Assembly: GCA_023246195.1 (NCBI GenBank) | Contig: JAHFIW010000012.1 | Coordinates: 1 to 36,407 of the forward strand | DNA from: a bacterium | GTDB lineage: Bacteria > Patescibacteriota > Patescibacteriia > SG8-24 | Length of the DNA: 36,407 nt | Direction: 5' to 3' | Shown: positions 7,735 through 15,950 of the stretch, in pieces | How positions within the stretch are numbered: position 1 is the first letter of the stretch | Layout: each line of letters begins with the position of its first letter | Made by a program: the position numbers and the translations under genes | The notes under the pieces: generated by a model | Database searches by the model: none | The model's input: only the letters and a program-made list of their open reading frames with translations | What the model was told of the DNA's origin: nothing

Positions 7735-8895
7735 TCATCTTTTTCCGATTGCCTTCGCGCACTCTTCGAGTTCGGAGAAAGTCGTGAACCGTCCGAACGA
7801 CACGCGCACGCCGCCGTGCATGGCGCGCTGCCCGTCGAACATGGCCGCGAGCGTTCGCGAGCCACGACGAGACCCCGCATCGCACGCGGAACCGGCGGAT
7901 ACCGCGATGCCGGCCACATCCAACGTCAACATCAGGTGATCACCGCCGCGCGAAGGGAGCCGAACGAATACGGTAGTCGGAACCGAGCGCTCGGGGTCGC
8001 CGACGATTTCGGCCCGTGGCGCGCATGCGCGCAGCGCCTTCATGAAGGCGGCGCGCATCTCCGAAAAGCGTTGCCGTTCTGACACGCGTTCAGCAGCGAG
8101 AATCTCCGCAGCCGCGCCCAAACCGACGATGGCCGCCACGTTCTCCGTGCCGTGCCGCAATCCCGCCTCCTGCCCCCCGCCGACGATGACCGGCTCGACG
8201 GCGACGCCTACGCGGCGAATCAACGCGCCGACGCCCTTTGGTCCGCAAATCTTATGGCCGGAGAACGTGAGCAGGTCCACGCCAACCGCGAACGGCAGCA
8301 CCTCTTGCGTGGCCACGGCTTGCACGGCGTCAGCGTGGAACACGATTGGCAGGCCGCCGACTCCCCGCTTGCCGCGCTCGACCGCGACCGCACGCCCGAT
8401 CTCCGCAATGGGTTGCAGCGTGCCGATGACGTTGTTTGCCCACATTACCGAGACGATGACCGTCTCCGGCGTCAGCGCGGCAACCACGTCCTCGGCCCTG
8501 ATGACACCGTCGCGTCCCACGGGCAGCACGTCGACGATGGCGCCTTCGTCCTTGGACAGACGCTGCACGGTCTCCCATGCCGAAGCATGCTCAAATGGGC
8601 TGACGAGGATGCGCAAAGCGCCCTGCGGACACGCGCGACGAATCGCATGCCAAGCGCCCGCGACGGCCAACGCGTTGGCTTCGGTGGCTCCCGAAGTGAA
8701 GGTCACCGAGCCAGCCTCCGCGCCAAAAAGCCTCGCGACGCGGGTGCGAGAAAGATCTATTGCCTCCCGAGCCGCCCGCCCGAAGGCATGGATGGACGAG
8801 GGGTTCCCCGTCAACTGGGCAGCATTGCCCATGGCATCGGCAACTCGCCGATCAAGCGGAGCCGAGGCCGCATAGTCGAGATATATCGGTTGCAT
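7735..8895 (-). CDS. Cysteine desulfurase, NifS/IscS family (PLP-dependent)
   Basis: This enzyme removes sulfur from L-cysteine as an enzyme persulfide for Fe-S clusters or tRNA thiolation. From the ATG at 8895 it is 386 residues. Visible features are the N-terminal LDYAASAPL, the cofactor-stacking His (FEHASAWE, H103), the Asp and Gln of DAVQA (D189, Q192), the PLP Lys (SGHK, K215), the RHGTENV segment and the catalytic Cys (SAGSACDAG, C338). Two further in-frame starts exist (8907 and 8934); 8895 fits the family N-terminus best. No iscU, mnmA or other Fe-S gene is adjacent, so the sulfur acceptor is unknown. It converges on the pilus operon with a 1-base gap and is divergent from rpmA. Confidence 0.93.
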   Translation of the reverse strand: MQPIYLDYAASAPLDRRVADAMGNAAQLTGNPSSIHAFGRAAREAIDLSRTRVARLFGAEAGSVTFTSGATEANALAVAGAWHAIRRACPQGALRILVSPFEHASAWETVQRLSKDEGAIVDVLPVGRDGVIRAEDVVAALTPETVIVSVMWANNVIGTLQPIAEIGRAVAVERGKRGVGGLPIVFHADAVQAVATQEVLPFAVGVDLLTFSGHKICGPKGVGALIRRVGVAVEPVIVGGGQEAGLRHGTENVAAIVGLGAAAEILAAERVSERQRFSEMRAAFMKALRACAPRAEIVGDPERSVPTTVFVRLPSRGGDHLMLTLDVAGIAVSAGSACDAGSRRGSRTLAAMFDGQRAMHGGVRVSFGRFTTFSELEECAKAIGKR

Positions 8896-8999
8896 AACAT
8901 CGACCATCGTCGCAAAAAAGCACGCCTCGGTCAATCTGAACCTTCAACCGTTCCCAAGACAGCCCATTTAAGCTCAATCCCCTTATCCCCTGGCCCCTC

Positions 9000-9028
9000 T
9001 TGACACTTCGTGCCGCTCAGCCTATACT
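9000..9028 (+). promoter_or_regulatory. Sigma70-type promoter of rpmA
   Basis: TTGACA (9000-9005), a 17-base spacer, then TATACT (9023-9028): a perfect -35, optimal spacing and a five-of-six -10. The expected start near 9035 gives a leader of about 24 bases before the rpmA ATG at 9059. The leader contains no Shine-Dalgarno sequence. Confidence 0.87.
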
Positions 9029-9058
9029 GCCCTCATCTTAGCTTAAATACTCTCCGTT

Positions 9059-9373
9059 ATGGCTCATAAGAAAGCTGGTGGCTCTACACAACTTGGTCGC
9101 GATTCCATTGCAAAGCGCCTTGGCGTCAAGCTTTTCGAGGGCCAGACTGCGGGTCCCGGCGCCATCATCATCCGTCAGCGGGGCAGCAAGTTCCGCGCCG
9201 GTGCCAACGTGCGCCGCGGCGGCGATGACACCTTGTTCGCCACGGCGAACGGCATCGTCCACTTCATCAAGAAGAAGGTCCGCAAGTTCCACGGCAAGCT
9301 CGAAGACGCGAACTTCGTCCACGTGACCAAGGAAGGTCCCGCACCGAAGGCGGCGAAAGCGGCAAAGGCGTAA
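9059..9373 (+). CDS. rpmA: 50S ribosomal protein L27
   Basis: L27 sits near the peptidyl transferase centre of the large subunit. This 104-residue protein begins [15 protein letters not shown] after Met, the canonical N-terminus that reaches into the active site, so no Firmicutes-type cleaved extension is present. Core motifs [35 protein letters not shown] and VHFIKKK are all there. The C-terminus is extended with a Lys/Ala-rich tail. It is usually paired with rplU (L21), but here it stands alone with its own strong promoter and terminator. No Shine-Dalgarno site precedes the start (CCGTTATGG). Confidence 0.98.
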   Translation: MAHKKAGGSTQLGRDSIAKRLGVKLFEGQTAGPGAIIIRQRGSKFRAGANVRRGGDDTLFATANGIVHFIKKKVRKFHGKLEDANFVHVTKEGPAPKAAKAAKA

Positions 9374-9374
9374 G

Positions 9375-9405
9375 AAAAAAAACGGCCCGTACGGGCCGTT
9401 TTTTT
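9375..9405. terminator. Bidirectional intrinsic terminator between rpmA and pyrG
   Basis: A perfect 20-base palindrome (9381-9400, arms AACGGCCCGT and ACGGGCCGTT) is flanked by an A-tract on the left and a T-tract on the right. It can end transcription of rpmA on the plus strand and of pyrG on the minus strand. Confidence 0.9.
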
Positions 9406-9424
9406 GCATGCTGATGTTCCCTGC

Positions 9425-11044
9425 CTACTTCTTCATCGCCGCCTTGATGAAGGCCCTGAACAGCGGGTGCGGGCGCAGCGGCCTCGACAGGAACTCCGGA
9501 TGGAACTGCACGCCTACGAAGAACGGATGATCCTTCAGTTCGACGATCTCCACAAGCAGACCGTCCGGCGAAGTGCCCGCGAAGATGAGTCCGGCCTCGC
9601 GCAGACGTTCGCGATAGGCATTGTTGACCTCGTAACGATGACGGTGACGCTCGCTGATTTCCGGCGCACCGTAGGCGCGGCGCGAGATAGTCCTCTCGGC
9701 CAGCACGCAAGGATACGCGCCCAAGCGCATCGATCCGCCGAATTTCTTGGCGCGGACGATAGCTGCCTGCTCCGGCATGATATGAATGACCTGATGCGGC
9801 GACAGCGGATCGACCTCGGCGGTACTTGCCTTGGCCAAACCGGCGACGTTACGCGCGAACTCGACAGTCGCCAGTTGCATGCCGTAGCACAGGCCGAAAT
9901 ACGGAATCTTCTTTTCACGACAATATTTGATGACCTTGATCTTTCCTTCCACTCCGCGGCTGCCGAAACCTCCCGGAATCAGAATGCCGTCGTACTTGGA
10001 AAGCTCACGAAGCTTCTTAGGGTCAGTCTCGTATTCCTCGGCGCTCAACCATTCCAACTGAGGAGTCCTTCCCAGGCTCCATGCCGCATGCTTAAGCGCC
10101 TCGATGACCGAAAGGTAAGAGTCGGCCAGCGTGAAATTACCGGTCGCGAAGTACTTGCCGATGATGCCGATACGCACGGGCTTGCCCGCATTCTTTATCG
10201 AACGCACGAACGTGGTCCAGTCTTTCAGGTCCTTCCTCTTGCTGCGCATGCCGAACTTCTTGAGGATGCGTCCGCCGAGGTCTTCGGCTTCGAAGTTGAG
10301 GGGGATCTCGTAAATGGAATCGACATCCGGAGCGGAAATGACGTCACCCTCGCTGATGCTGCAAAATATCGACAGCTTGCGCTTACGAGGCTCGTCGAGC
10401 GGACGCTCGGCGCGCGCCAGGATCATGTCGGGCTGGATGCCAGCGGAATTCAACGTGCGCACCGCGTACTGCGTGGGCTTGGTCTTCATCTCCCCCGTCT
10501 TGGAAGGGATCGGCAAATAGCTGACCAGGACTACCAGGACGTCCTTGGGATGTTCCAGGCGCATCATGCGCGCAGCTTCCAGGAACAGCACGTTCTGATA
10601 CTCGCCGACAGTGCCGCCAATCTCGATCAGGGTGAAGTCGGCCTTGGCGCGACGCTGGGCCGCGTTGATGCGACGAATGACTTCCTCCGGCACGTGCGGA
10701 ACCACTTCCACCGTTTTTCCGCCGTACTCGAGATTCCGTTCCTTCTCGATGACCGTACGGTACACGCGACCGGTGGTCATGTAATTGATCGAGGTGATGT
10801 CTATGTCCAAAAAGCGTTCGTAATTGCCGATATCCTGGTCGGTCTCGTCGCCATCGGCAGTCACGAAGACCTCGCCGTGCTCCACCGGATTCATCGTCCC
10901 CGCGTCCACGTTGATATACGGATCGATCTTGAGGGCGGTAACCCGGTAGCCGCGACCCTGCAAGATGCGTCCGATCGAGGCGCACGCAGCCCCCTTGCCG
11001 ACGCCCGACATGACGCCGCCCACGACGAAGATGAACTTTGGCAT
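9425..11044 (-). CDS. pyrG: CTP synthase (glutamine hydrolysing)
   Basis: Converts UTP to CTP with ATP and glutamine, the last step of de novo pyrimidine nucleotide synthesis. At 539 residues it has full length. The N-terminal amidoligase domain shows the P-loop (GGVMSGVGKG, residues 10-18), KIDPYINVDAGTM, the EHGEVFVT segment and EIGGTVGE near residue 141. The C-terminal class I glutaminase has the oxyanion segment PGGFGSRG (about 358), the nucleophile in GLCYGMQ (C386; Tyr where Leu is more usual) and the His/Glu pair in VQFHPEF near residue 515. The start is preceded by CTCGCT with no Shine-Dalgarno. It is the last gene of an S41 protease-Nudix-pyrG run, 65 bases after the Nudix gene, and ends at the terminator shared with rpmA. 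Confidence 0.98.
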   Translation of the reverse strand: MPKFIFVVGGVMSGVGKGAACASIGRILQGRGYRVTALKIDPYINVDAGTMNPVEHGEVFVTADGDETDQDIGNYERFLDIDITSINYMTTGRVYRTVIEKERNLEYGGKTVEVVPHVPEEVIRRINAAQRRAKADFTLIEIGGTVGEYQNVLFLEAARMMRLEHPKDVLVVLVSYLPIPSKTGEMKTKPTQYAVRTLNSAGIQPDMILARAERPLDEPRKRKLSIFCSISEGDVISAPDVDSIYEIPLNFEAEDLGGRILKKFGMRSKRKDLKDWTTFVRSIKNAGKPVRIGIIGKYFATGNFTLADSYLSVIEALKHAAWSLGRTPQLEWLSAEEYETDPKKLRELSKYDGILIPGGFGSRGVEGKIKVIKYCREKKIPYFGLCYGMQLATVEFARNVAGLAKASTAEVDPLSPHQVIHIMPEQAAIVRAKKFGGSMRLGAYPCVLAERTISRRAYGAPEISERHRHRYEVNNAYRERLREAGLIFAGTSPDGLLVEIVELKDHPFFVGVQFHPEFLSRPLRPHPLFRAFIKAAMKK

Positions 11045-11109
11045 AGCGAGCGGGAGGTGAGGAGACTAAAGGTTGAGAGGTTAAGAAGTGCTCGGAATGC
11101 ACGCCAACT

Positions 11110-11664
11110 TTACGTCCTTGGCAACGTCACGTTTACCGTCGGTTTTACCGGCTGTTGCGAACGGACGTTGCGCCGCCGTTCGCTGGCAAACCACTCGATG
11201 ACGCGCTGCAGCATCGGCCGCACGTCCTCGTAGCTGGAGGTTTCCATGGCCTTGCCGAGCGGCGTCCAGATGATACGACGGATCTTTTCCGTCTTTTGCG
11301 GCTTACCGTACGCCCCAGTGGGTGTCTGCATCAGGAAGTAATGCACGTACTTGTGCACTAGCACGCCCTTTGTCTCCGCGCGATACCGGTCACGAAACCA
11401 AAAGTCGATGGTTCCCAGAGGTGCCACCACGCGAAGTTTCTTCAGTCCCATTTCCTCGCGAGTCTCGCGCACCGCCGCTTCCACGATGGCCTCGCCCTTC
11501 TCCACGTGGCCCTTCGCAAAGGCCCACTTGTTGTACGGATCCATTACGAACGCCACGCGCACCCCTTTCGGAGTGCGCTTGAAGACGATGCCACCAGCGG
11601 AAATCTCCACTTTTACGTGATCCGTAGACCCTTTTTTGGGTTTCTGGTTCTCGTGACGCGGCAT
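11110..11664 (-). CDS. Nudix hydrolase
   Basis: A 184-residue Nudix-fold pyrophosphohydrolase. The Nudix box is intact (near residue 53): GHVEKGEAIVEAAV followed by RETREEMGL, matching G-x5-E-x7-REU-xEE-x-GU with all metal ligands. An N-terminal tail of about 16 residues rich in Lys and Pro precedes the domain (KVEISAGGIVFKR). A WAFAKGHVEKG segment with Lys before the box recalls diadenosine-polyphosphate and nucleotide-hydrolysing members (Ap4A/MutT type), but substrate cannot be fixed from sequence. The frame is open upstream to 11850, which would overlap the protease gene; the ATG at 11664, 4 bases after the protease stop, is preferred. Confidence 0.9.
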   Translation of the reverse strand: MPRHENQKPKKGSTDHVKVEISAGGIVFKRTPKGVRVAFVMDPYNKWAFAKGHVEKGEAIVEAAVRETREEMGLKKLRVVAPLGTIDFWFRDRYRAETKGVLVHKYVHYFLMQTPTGAYGKPQKTEKIRRIIWTPLGKAMETSSYEDVRPMLQRVIEWFASERRRNVRSQQPVKPTVNVTLPRT

Positions 11665-11668
11665 ACTG

Positions 11669-13051
11669 CTATTTTTGGAGCGAAGGTTTGGGGGCAGCAT
11701 CTTTGTTGGTGTCAGCAGCCTGGGCAGGAGGATTGACCGCCGGCGCGACGCCGGTGAGCATCTCCACGGCCTTGTTATACTGCGGATCGTTGCCCGCATC
11801 AAAATCGGCAGGGGTATATTTGACCTCCACGTCGGGCTTAATGCCGTCATGGTTGATGTTATGATCCTTCGGCGTGTACCACAGCGCCACAGTCAGCTTG
11901 AGAGCGGAACCGTCGGCGAATTCGGAGTAGTCCTGTACGGACCCCTTACCGAACGACTTCTCGCCGACAAGCTTGGCCTTGCCGTCGTCCTGCAATGCCC
12001 CGGCGACGATTTCGGAAGCCGAAGCGGAACCGCCGTTGATGAGCACTACGGTCGGCACGTCAGCCAGGCGGGACAGCCCTTCGGAAAGATACGGCTTCTT
12101 CGTGCCGTCGCCGAACTTTTCGGTCACGATGACGTCATGATTAATCCACTCGCCTGCCACTGAAACCGCAGCATCGAGGTAACCGCCCGGATTATTACGG
12201 ATGTCCAAGACCACGCCGGCGGGATCTTCGAGCAGCACGCTACGCACGGCCTCGGCGAATTTGGCCGTGGTCTTGTCGTTAAAATGGGTGATGGTGATGT
12301 GCGCCACGCGCTTGGTGCCGAACTTGTCGACCTTCCAGGTGACCGATTCCTCCACGATCTTGGCACGAGTGATTTCGATTTCCTTGGGGACCTTGAGCCC
12401 TTCACGCACGATCATCAGTTTGACCTTGGTGCCCGCGGCGCCGCGGATCAGGCTAACGGCCTCGTCGACGATCATGCCCGTGGCATCCTTGCCGTCGATG
12501 CCGACGATGCGGTCACCGGCCTTGATGCCAGCCTTGTCTGCGGGACTGTTCGGCAGTGGGGCGATGACCGTGAGGTCGTTGTTCTTCATGCCGATTTCCG
12601 CACCGATGCCCTCGAACTCGCCGCTGAGTTCCTTGTTGAACTTCTGGGCGTATTCCGGATCGAAAAACACGGTGTACGGATCGCCGACGGAAGCGACCAT
12701 TCCGGCGATGGCACCGTAAAACATCTTCACGTCCGATGTCGGATCTCCCACATGCCGAGTCTTGACGGTCTTCCAGATGTCCCAAAACGCGCTGAAATCG
12801 ACATTATGCGTTTCAAAGTCGGGAGTGGCATTTTGGTTGAGGACCTTTCCTTGCGCAACGACGGCCTGCGTCTTCGCTTCCGTCTGGCGCAAGTCACCAA
12901 TGAACACGCCTGCCATGAAGCTGACAGTGACGGCCAACGCCACGACGATGCCAAAAGCGTACTGACGCGCGACTGCGTCGGGTTTCTTTATCGGTGACGG
13001 CGTGACAGGCACTGCGGTCGGGTTGGAATTTTCGGGAGAAGTATGTTCCAT
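11669..13051 (-). CDS. S41 family C-terminal processing peptidase (CtpA/Prc type), membrane anchored
   Basis: A 460-residue serine protease predicted to act outside the cytoplasmic membrane. A Pro-rich cytoplasmic tail precedes one signal-anchor helix (about residues 31-52). A PDZ domain follows (about 147-225, with GIGAEIG and the carboxylate-binding and peptide groove region), then the S41 core. The catalytic pair is visible: Ser in GGSASASEI (S344) and Lys in SFGKGSVQ (K369), 25 residues apart as in CtpB and Prc. The strand VVLDIRNNPGGYLDAAV is typical. The C-terminus is an Ala/Pro-rich tail. It heads the operon with the Nudix gene and pyrG. Substrates are unknown; relatives trim envelope proteins or peptidoglycan hydrolases. 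Confidence 0.95.
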   Translation of the reverse strand: MEHTSPENSNPTAVPVTPSPIKKPDAVARQYAFGIVVALAVTVSFMAGVFIGDLRQTEAKTQAVVAQGKVLNQNATPDFETHNVDFSAFWDIWKTVKTRHVGDPTSDVKMFYGAIAGMVASVGDPYTVFFDPEYAQKFNKELSGEFEGIGAEIGMKNNDLTVIAPLPNSPADKAGIKAGDRIVGIDGKDATGMIVDEAVSLIRGAAGTKVKLMIVREGLKVPKEIEITRAKIVEESVTWKVDKFGTKRVAHITITHFNDKTTAKFAEAVRSVLLEDPAGVVLDIRNNPGGYLDAAVSVAGEWINHDVIVTEKFGDGTKKPYLSEGLSRLADVPTVVLINGGSASASEIVAGALQDDGKAKLVGEKSFGKGSVQDYSEFADGSALKLTVALWYTPKDHNINHDGIKPDVEVKYTPADFDAGNDPQYNKAVEMLTGVAPAVNPPAQAADTNKDAAPKPSLQK

Positions 13052-13063
13052 ATGTCAGCTTAA

Positions 13064-13092
13064 AGAGTACCAATTCGGCTTGGACAGGTCAA
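13064..13092 (-). promoter_or_regulatory. Probable promoter of the S41 protease-Nudix-pyrG operon
   Basis: Read on the minus strand: TTGACC (13087-13092), a 17-base spacer ending TGG, then TACTCT (13064-13069). The TGn before the -10 makes it an extended -10 element. The start codon at 13051 is only 12 bases away, so the leader would be about 5 bases. The sequence TGGTACTCTTTAAGC is nearly repeated before rmlA. Confidence 0.55.
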
Positions 13093-13096
13093 AGAG

Positions 13097-13128
13097 CAGA
13101 AAAACGGCCATAATGAGCCGTTTTTCTG
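13097..13128 (-). terminator. Intrinsic terminator downstream of murA
   Basis: A perfect 12-base stem (arms CAGAAAAACGGC at 13097-13108 and its complement at 13117-13128) closes an 8-base loop. Read on the minus strand, the 3' arm contains a run of five Ts. It lies 37 bases past the murA stop and just upstream of the next promoter. Confidence 0.85.
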
Positions 13129-13164
13129 TCTCTGGGGACGAATGTTTTTACCCGGAACGCTTCC

Positions 13165-14493
13165 CTATTCCACGCGTGCAATGTCGGCCCCGACTGCCGC
13201 CAGACGTCCATGGAGGTTTTCGTAACCGCGATCGACGATTTCCGCGCCGTGAATGACCGTCTCGCCGCGGGCGATGAGGCCGGCAATGACCAGGGTGGCT
13301 CCCGCACGAAGATCGAGACTGCGCATCTCGGTGCCATAAAGGGTCGTGCAGCCGCTGATGATGACGCGGTGCGGATCGCAGACGGTGGCGTTAGCGCCCA
13401 TCTTCTGCAACTCGCCGACATACCCGAACCTGCCGTCAAACAACGGGTCATGGATCATGCTGGTACCGTTGCACTGCGTCGCCATCAGGCCGAACGGCGC
13501 CTGCGCGTCGGTCGGGAATCCCGGATACGGCAACGTCTGCAATTTGAATGCGGTCAGCTGGGCGGATGCGGGCTTGAGCATGGTCAGCACGTCGCCCTTC
13601 ATCTCGTAACGCACGCCCGCACGAGCCATGACACGAAGAATCATGTCCAAGTGGCTGCGCTCGACTCCGACGATGTGCAGCGTGCCCTTGGTGAGCGCGC
13701 CGACGACGGCGAACGTGGCGGTTTCGATCTGGTCCGGAATGATGCGATGCGTCACCGAATGCAGCTTCTCCACGCCATCGACGATAAGGTCGTGCGTGCC
13801 GATTCCCCGGATGCGCGCGCCGGCAGAAACCAGGAACGTGCAGAGGTCCTGCACGTGCGGTTCCGAAGCGGCGATGCGGATGGTGCTGCGTCCCCTGGCA
13901 AGCACTGCGGCCATGATGGCATTCTCGGTGCCGGTCACGGAGAACACCGGCTCCGCGTCTCCGCCGACGAGTCCCGTGGTAGTGAGGCGGTAATTTGCGC
14001 CGACATGCTCCACGTGCGCGCCCAACGACTGCAGCACGTTGAGGTGGTCGTCGATGGGGCGATTGCCCAAATTGCATCCGCCGGGTTCCGGAATTTCCAC
14101 TTCGCGAAAACGCGCCAACAGCGGCCCCATCAGGAGAATCGAGGAGCGCATGCTTTTCACGGCCCTGGCGTCGATCGAGCCGACGTCGGCCTTGGCGGTG
14201 TCGATGGTCAGTTCATGTTCCCCCGTCCATTCGACGGTAGCGCCGAGCGAACGCAGGATATCGAGCATGCGTTCGACGTCGGAAAGGCGCGGGACGTTCT
14301 TCAGCACGCAAGGCTCTTTGATGAGCAGCGTGGCCGCGATGATGGGCGTAGCGGCGTTCTTGGCACCGCCGACTCGGATGTCCCCGTCGAGCGCATTGCC
14401 TCCGACAATGACCAATTTTGAGGCCTGCGACGGTTTTGATTCCGGCATTTTTACCGCAGTCGCAGTGCTGCTTTTGGGCGAAAATTGTGGCAT
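13165..14493 (-). CDS. murA: UDP-N-acetylglucosamine 1-carboxyvinyltransferase
   Basis: First committed step of peptidoglycan synthesis: transfer of enolpyruvate from PEP to UDP-GlcNAc in the cytoplasm. From the ATG at 14493 it has 442 residues, about 25 more than usual because of a Ser/Thr/Lys-rich N-terminal tail; an internal ATG at 14448 (MPESK) would give 427. Catalytic features are present: GGAKNAA (K45), MRSSIL, the reactive Cys in EPGGCNLGNRPID (C140, the residue alkylated by fosfomycin), and PGFPTDAQAPF near the C-terminal third. Presence of Cys rather than Asp predicts fosfomycin sensitivity of the enzyme. The frame stays open to 14754, but that extension overlaps the divergent PEGA gene and is non-homologous, so it is not used. 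Confidence 0.96.
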   Translation of the reverse strand: MPQFSPKSSTATAVKMPESKPSQASKLVIVGGNALDGDIRVGGAKNAATPIIAATLLIKEPCVLKNVPRLSDVERMLDILRSLGATVEWTGEHELTIDTAKADVGSIDARAVKSMRSSILLMGPLLARFREVEIPEPGGCNLGNRPIDDHLNVLQSLGAHVEHVGANYRLTTTGLVGGDAEPVFSVTGTENAIMAAVLARGRSTIRIAASEPHVQDLCTFLVSAGARIRGIGTHDLIVDGVEKLHSVTHRIIPDQIETATFAVVGALTKGTLHIVGVERSHLDMILRVMARAGVRYEMKGDVLTMLKPASAQLTAFKLQTLPYPGFPTDAQAPFGLMATQCNGTSMIHDPLFDGRFGYVGELQKMGANATVCDPHRVIISGCTTLYGTEMRSLDLRAGATLVIAGLIARGETVIHGAEIVDRGYENLHGRLAAVGADIARVE

Positions 14494-14562
14494 ACTGTTG
14501 GGGATACCCCTTGAAGTCTCATGGTATTCCTGTAAGGCTGGTTTGGCAATATTCGCACCCAC

Positions 14563-15915
14563 ATGGACAAACGCATCCGTTCGACCATCACCTTCACCTT
14601 CGTCGCGCTCTTCCTCGTGACCGTTCCCGCCGTCCTGCTTTGGACGGCCGGGTACAGTTTCAATTGGAAACGGCAGCGCGTGCAAAAGACGGGCATCATC
14701 CAAGTGGAGTCCGTCCCCAAGGGCGCGCGCGTGGTCATTGACGGCGTCGTTCAAAAAAAGACCACGCCCGCCGCGATCACGCGGCTGCTGCCGGAGGACT
14801 ATTCCGTGACGATCGAACAGGATGGCTACCTGTCATGGCATAAGACGCTGGAAGTGCAGAGCAGCCGGACCACTTTTGCCACCGGCGTCGTACTCTACAA
14901 AAACGCGCTTCCGCGCAATGACGTCGAAAAGCTCATCACCGCTTCCGCCTGGAGTTCCGACGGGACCGAGGCGGCCTTCGTTGCCGAAAACGGGGAATCG
15001 AAGGAGGTCAGCGCGATGGTCGCGGGCAAGGATCCGCTGTTGCTGGCGCGATTTCCAAAGGACTCCCTCAGCGCAGAAAAAGTCTCATGGTCGCCTGACG
15101 CAAAATACGTGCTGCTCGTTGCGGATTCGGCAGGAGCGACCCGCATAGTCCGCTTTTCCGCCGACGGATCGTTCCCTCCGCTTTCCGTAAGCGACCGCTT
15201 TTCCAAGGGCAAGTTGCTGGCGCACTGGACTGCGGATGGCGGAGTGGCCGTCATCAGCGCCATCGGCGCCTATGCCGTCAACGCGACGACGGGAGCGTCA
15301 TCGCCGCTGCTTCTCTCCAAGAACGTGCTGGACGTCGTCAGCAGCGGCGGCGCCACGTACGCGTTGCGCCTCATCGATGCGACCCTTCCAGGCGACGAAC
15401 AGCACGCCGTACTGCAAAAGCTGACGGCGGCGGGAGAAGCCGTTACCGTGCTCAGCCTGCCCGTATCGCAGTACCGCTTCATGCAGGGCGGCTCCGGCCA
15501 CCTGCTGATCAGCGACGAAAAGAAGGGGCAGATGATCGTGGTAGACGAAACGACCGCCGCCATCGATTCGCTCGACGCCACCGGCATGCAATGGGAACCG
15601 AAAGGCGGCAGGCTGCTGCTCTGGAACGCCTACGAGATTTCCCTCTACGACCCGCGCGACGGCTCGCGCGAACTGGTCACCAGGCTCGGCAGCGACATCA
15701 TGCAGTGCGCCTGGTCCCCCGCAGGCGACGGCATCATCTACTCCACGCCCAACGGCATTTCCTTCGTAGAGCTGGACTCGCGCGACATTCGCAACACGTA
15801 CAACTTAGTGCGCTATTCCGAAGGAGGCCCGTTCACGATCGACAGCGCCTCCAAGCTGATGCGGTTCGTCGGCGCGATCGGAAGCCAACGCGGGATTTTC
15901 GAACGAGACCTCTAA
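14563..15915 (+). CDS. Membrane-anchored protein with PEGA domain and beta-propeller-like region
   Basis: A 450-residue protein with one N-terminal signal-anchor helix (about residues 8-30) and the rest outside the membrane. A PEGA domain follows (about 45-115): IQVESVPKGARVVIDG, then TTPAAITRLLPEDYSVTIEQDGYL, the typical wall- or sugar-associated beta sandwich. From about residue 120 onward WD40/TolB-like strands appear (SAWSSDGTEAAFV, VSWSPDAKYVLLV, CAWSPAGDGIIYS), suggesting a six- or seven-bladed propeller. No catalytic motif is evident. It is transcribed divergently from murA with 69 bases between start codons. A role in envelope or peptidoglycan contact is inferred. It shares a bidirectional terminator with the HAD gene downstream. 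Confidence 0.82.
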   Translation: MDKRIRSTITFTFVALFLVTVPAVLLWTAGYSFNWKRQRVQKTGIIQVESVPKGARVVIDGVVQKKTTPAAITRLLPEDYSVTIEQDGYLSWHKTLEVQSSRTTFATGVVLYKNALPRNDVEKLITASAWSSDGTEAAFVAENGESKEVSAMVAGKDPLLLARFPKDSLSAEKVSWSPDAKYVLLVADSAGATRIVRFSADGSFPPLSVSDRFSKGKLLAHWTADGGVAVISAIGAYAVNATTGASSPLLLSKNVLDVVSSGGATYALRLIDATLPGDEQHAVLQKLTAAGEAVTVLSLPVSQYRFMQGGSGHLLISDEKKGQMIVVDETTAAIDSLDATGMQWEPKGGRLLLWNAYEISLYDPRDGSRELVTRLGSDIMQCAWSPAGDGIIYSTPNGISFVELDSRDIRNTYNLVRYSEGGPFTIDSASKLMRFVGAIGSQRGIFERDL

Positions 15916-15921
15916 AAAAAT

Positions 15922-15944
15922 ACGATCGGCGCAAAGCCGGTCGT
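15922..15944. terminator. Bidirectional intrinsic terminator
   Basis: A 9-base stem (ACGATCGGC with GCCGGTCGT, one G-T wobble) has a 5-base loop. It is flanked by TTTTCGTTT on the plus side and, read on the minus strand, by a run of seven Ts. It separates the convergent PEGA/propeller and HAD genes. Confidence 0.85.
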
Positions 15945-15950
15945 TTTCGT

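Noticed and set aside
9404-11233. A 609-codon open frame on the plus strand, antisense to pyrG
   Set aside because: The translation has no recognisable domain and is a mirror of the pyrG codon pattern in GC-rich DNA. The minus strand encodes a complete CTP synthase.
13210-14421. A 403-codon open frame antisense to murA
   Set aside because: It is covered by a full-length murA with catalytic residues, and the plus-strand product has no family texture.
14494-14754. N-terminal extension of murA
   Set aside because: It overlaps the divergent PEGA gene and has no similarity to MurA. Two good internal starts exist at 14493 and 14448.
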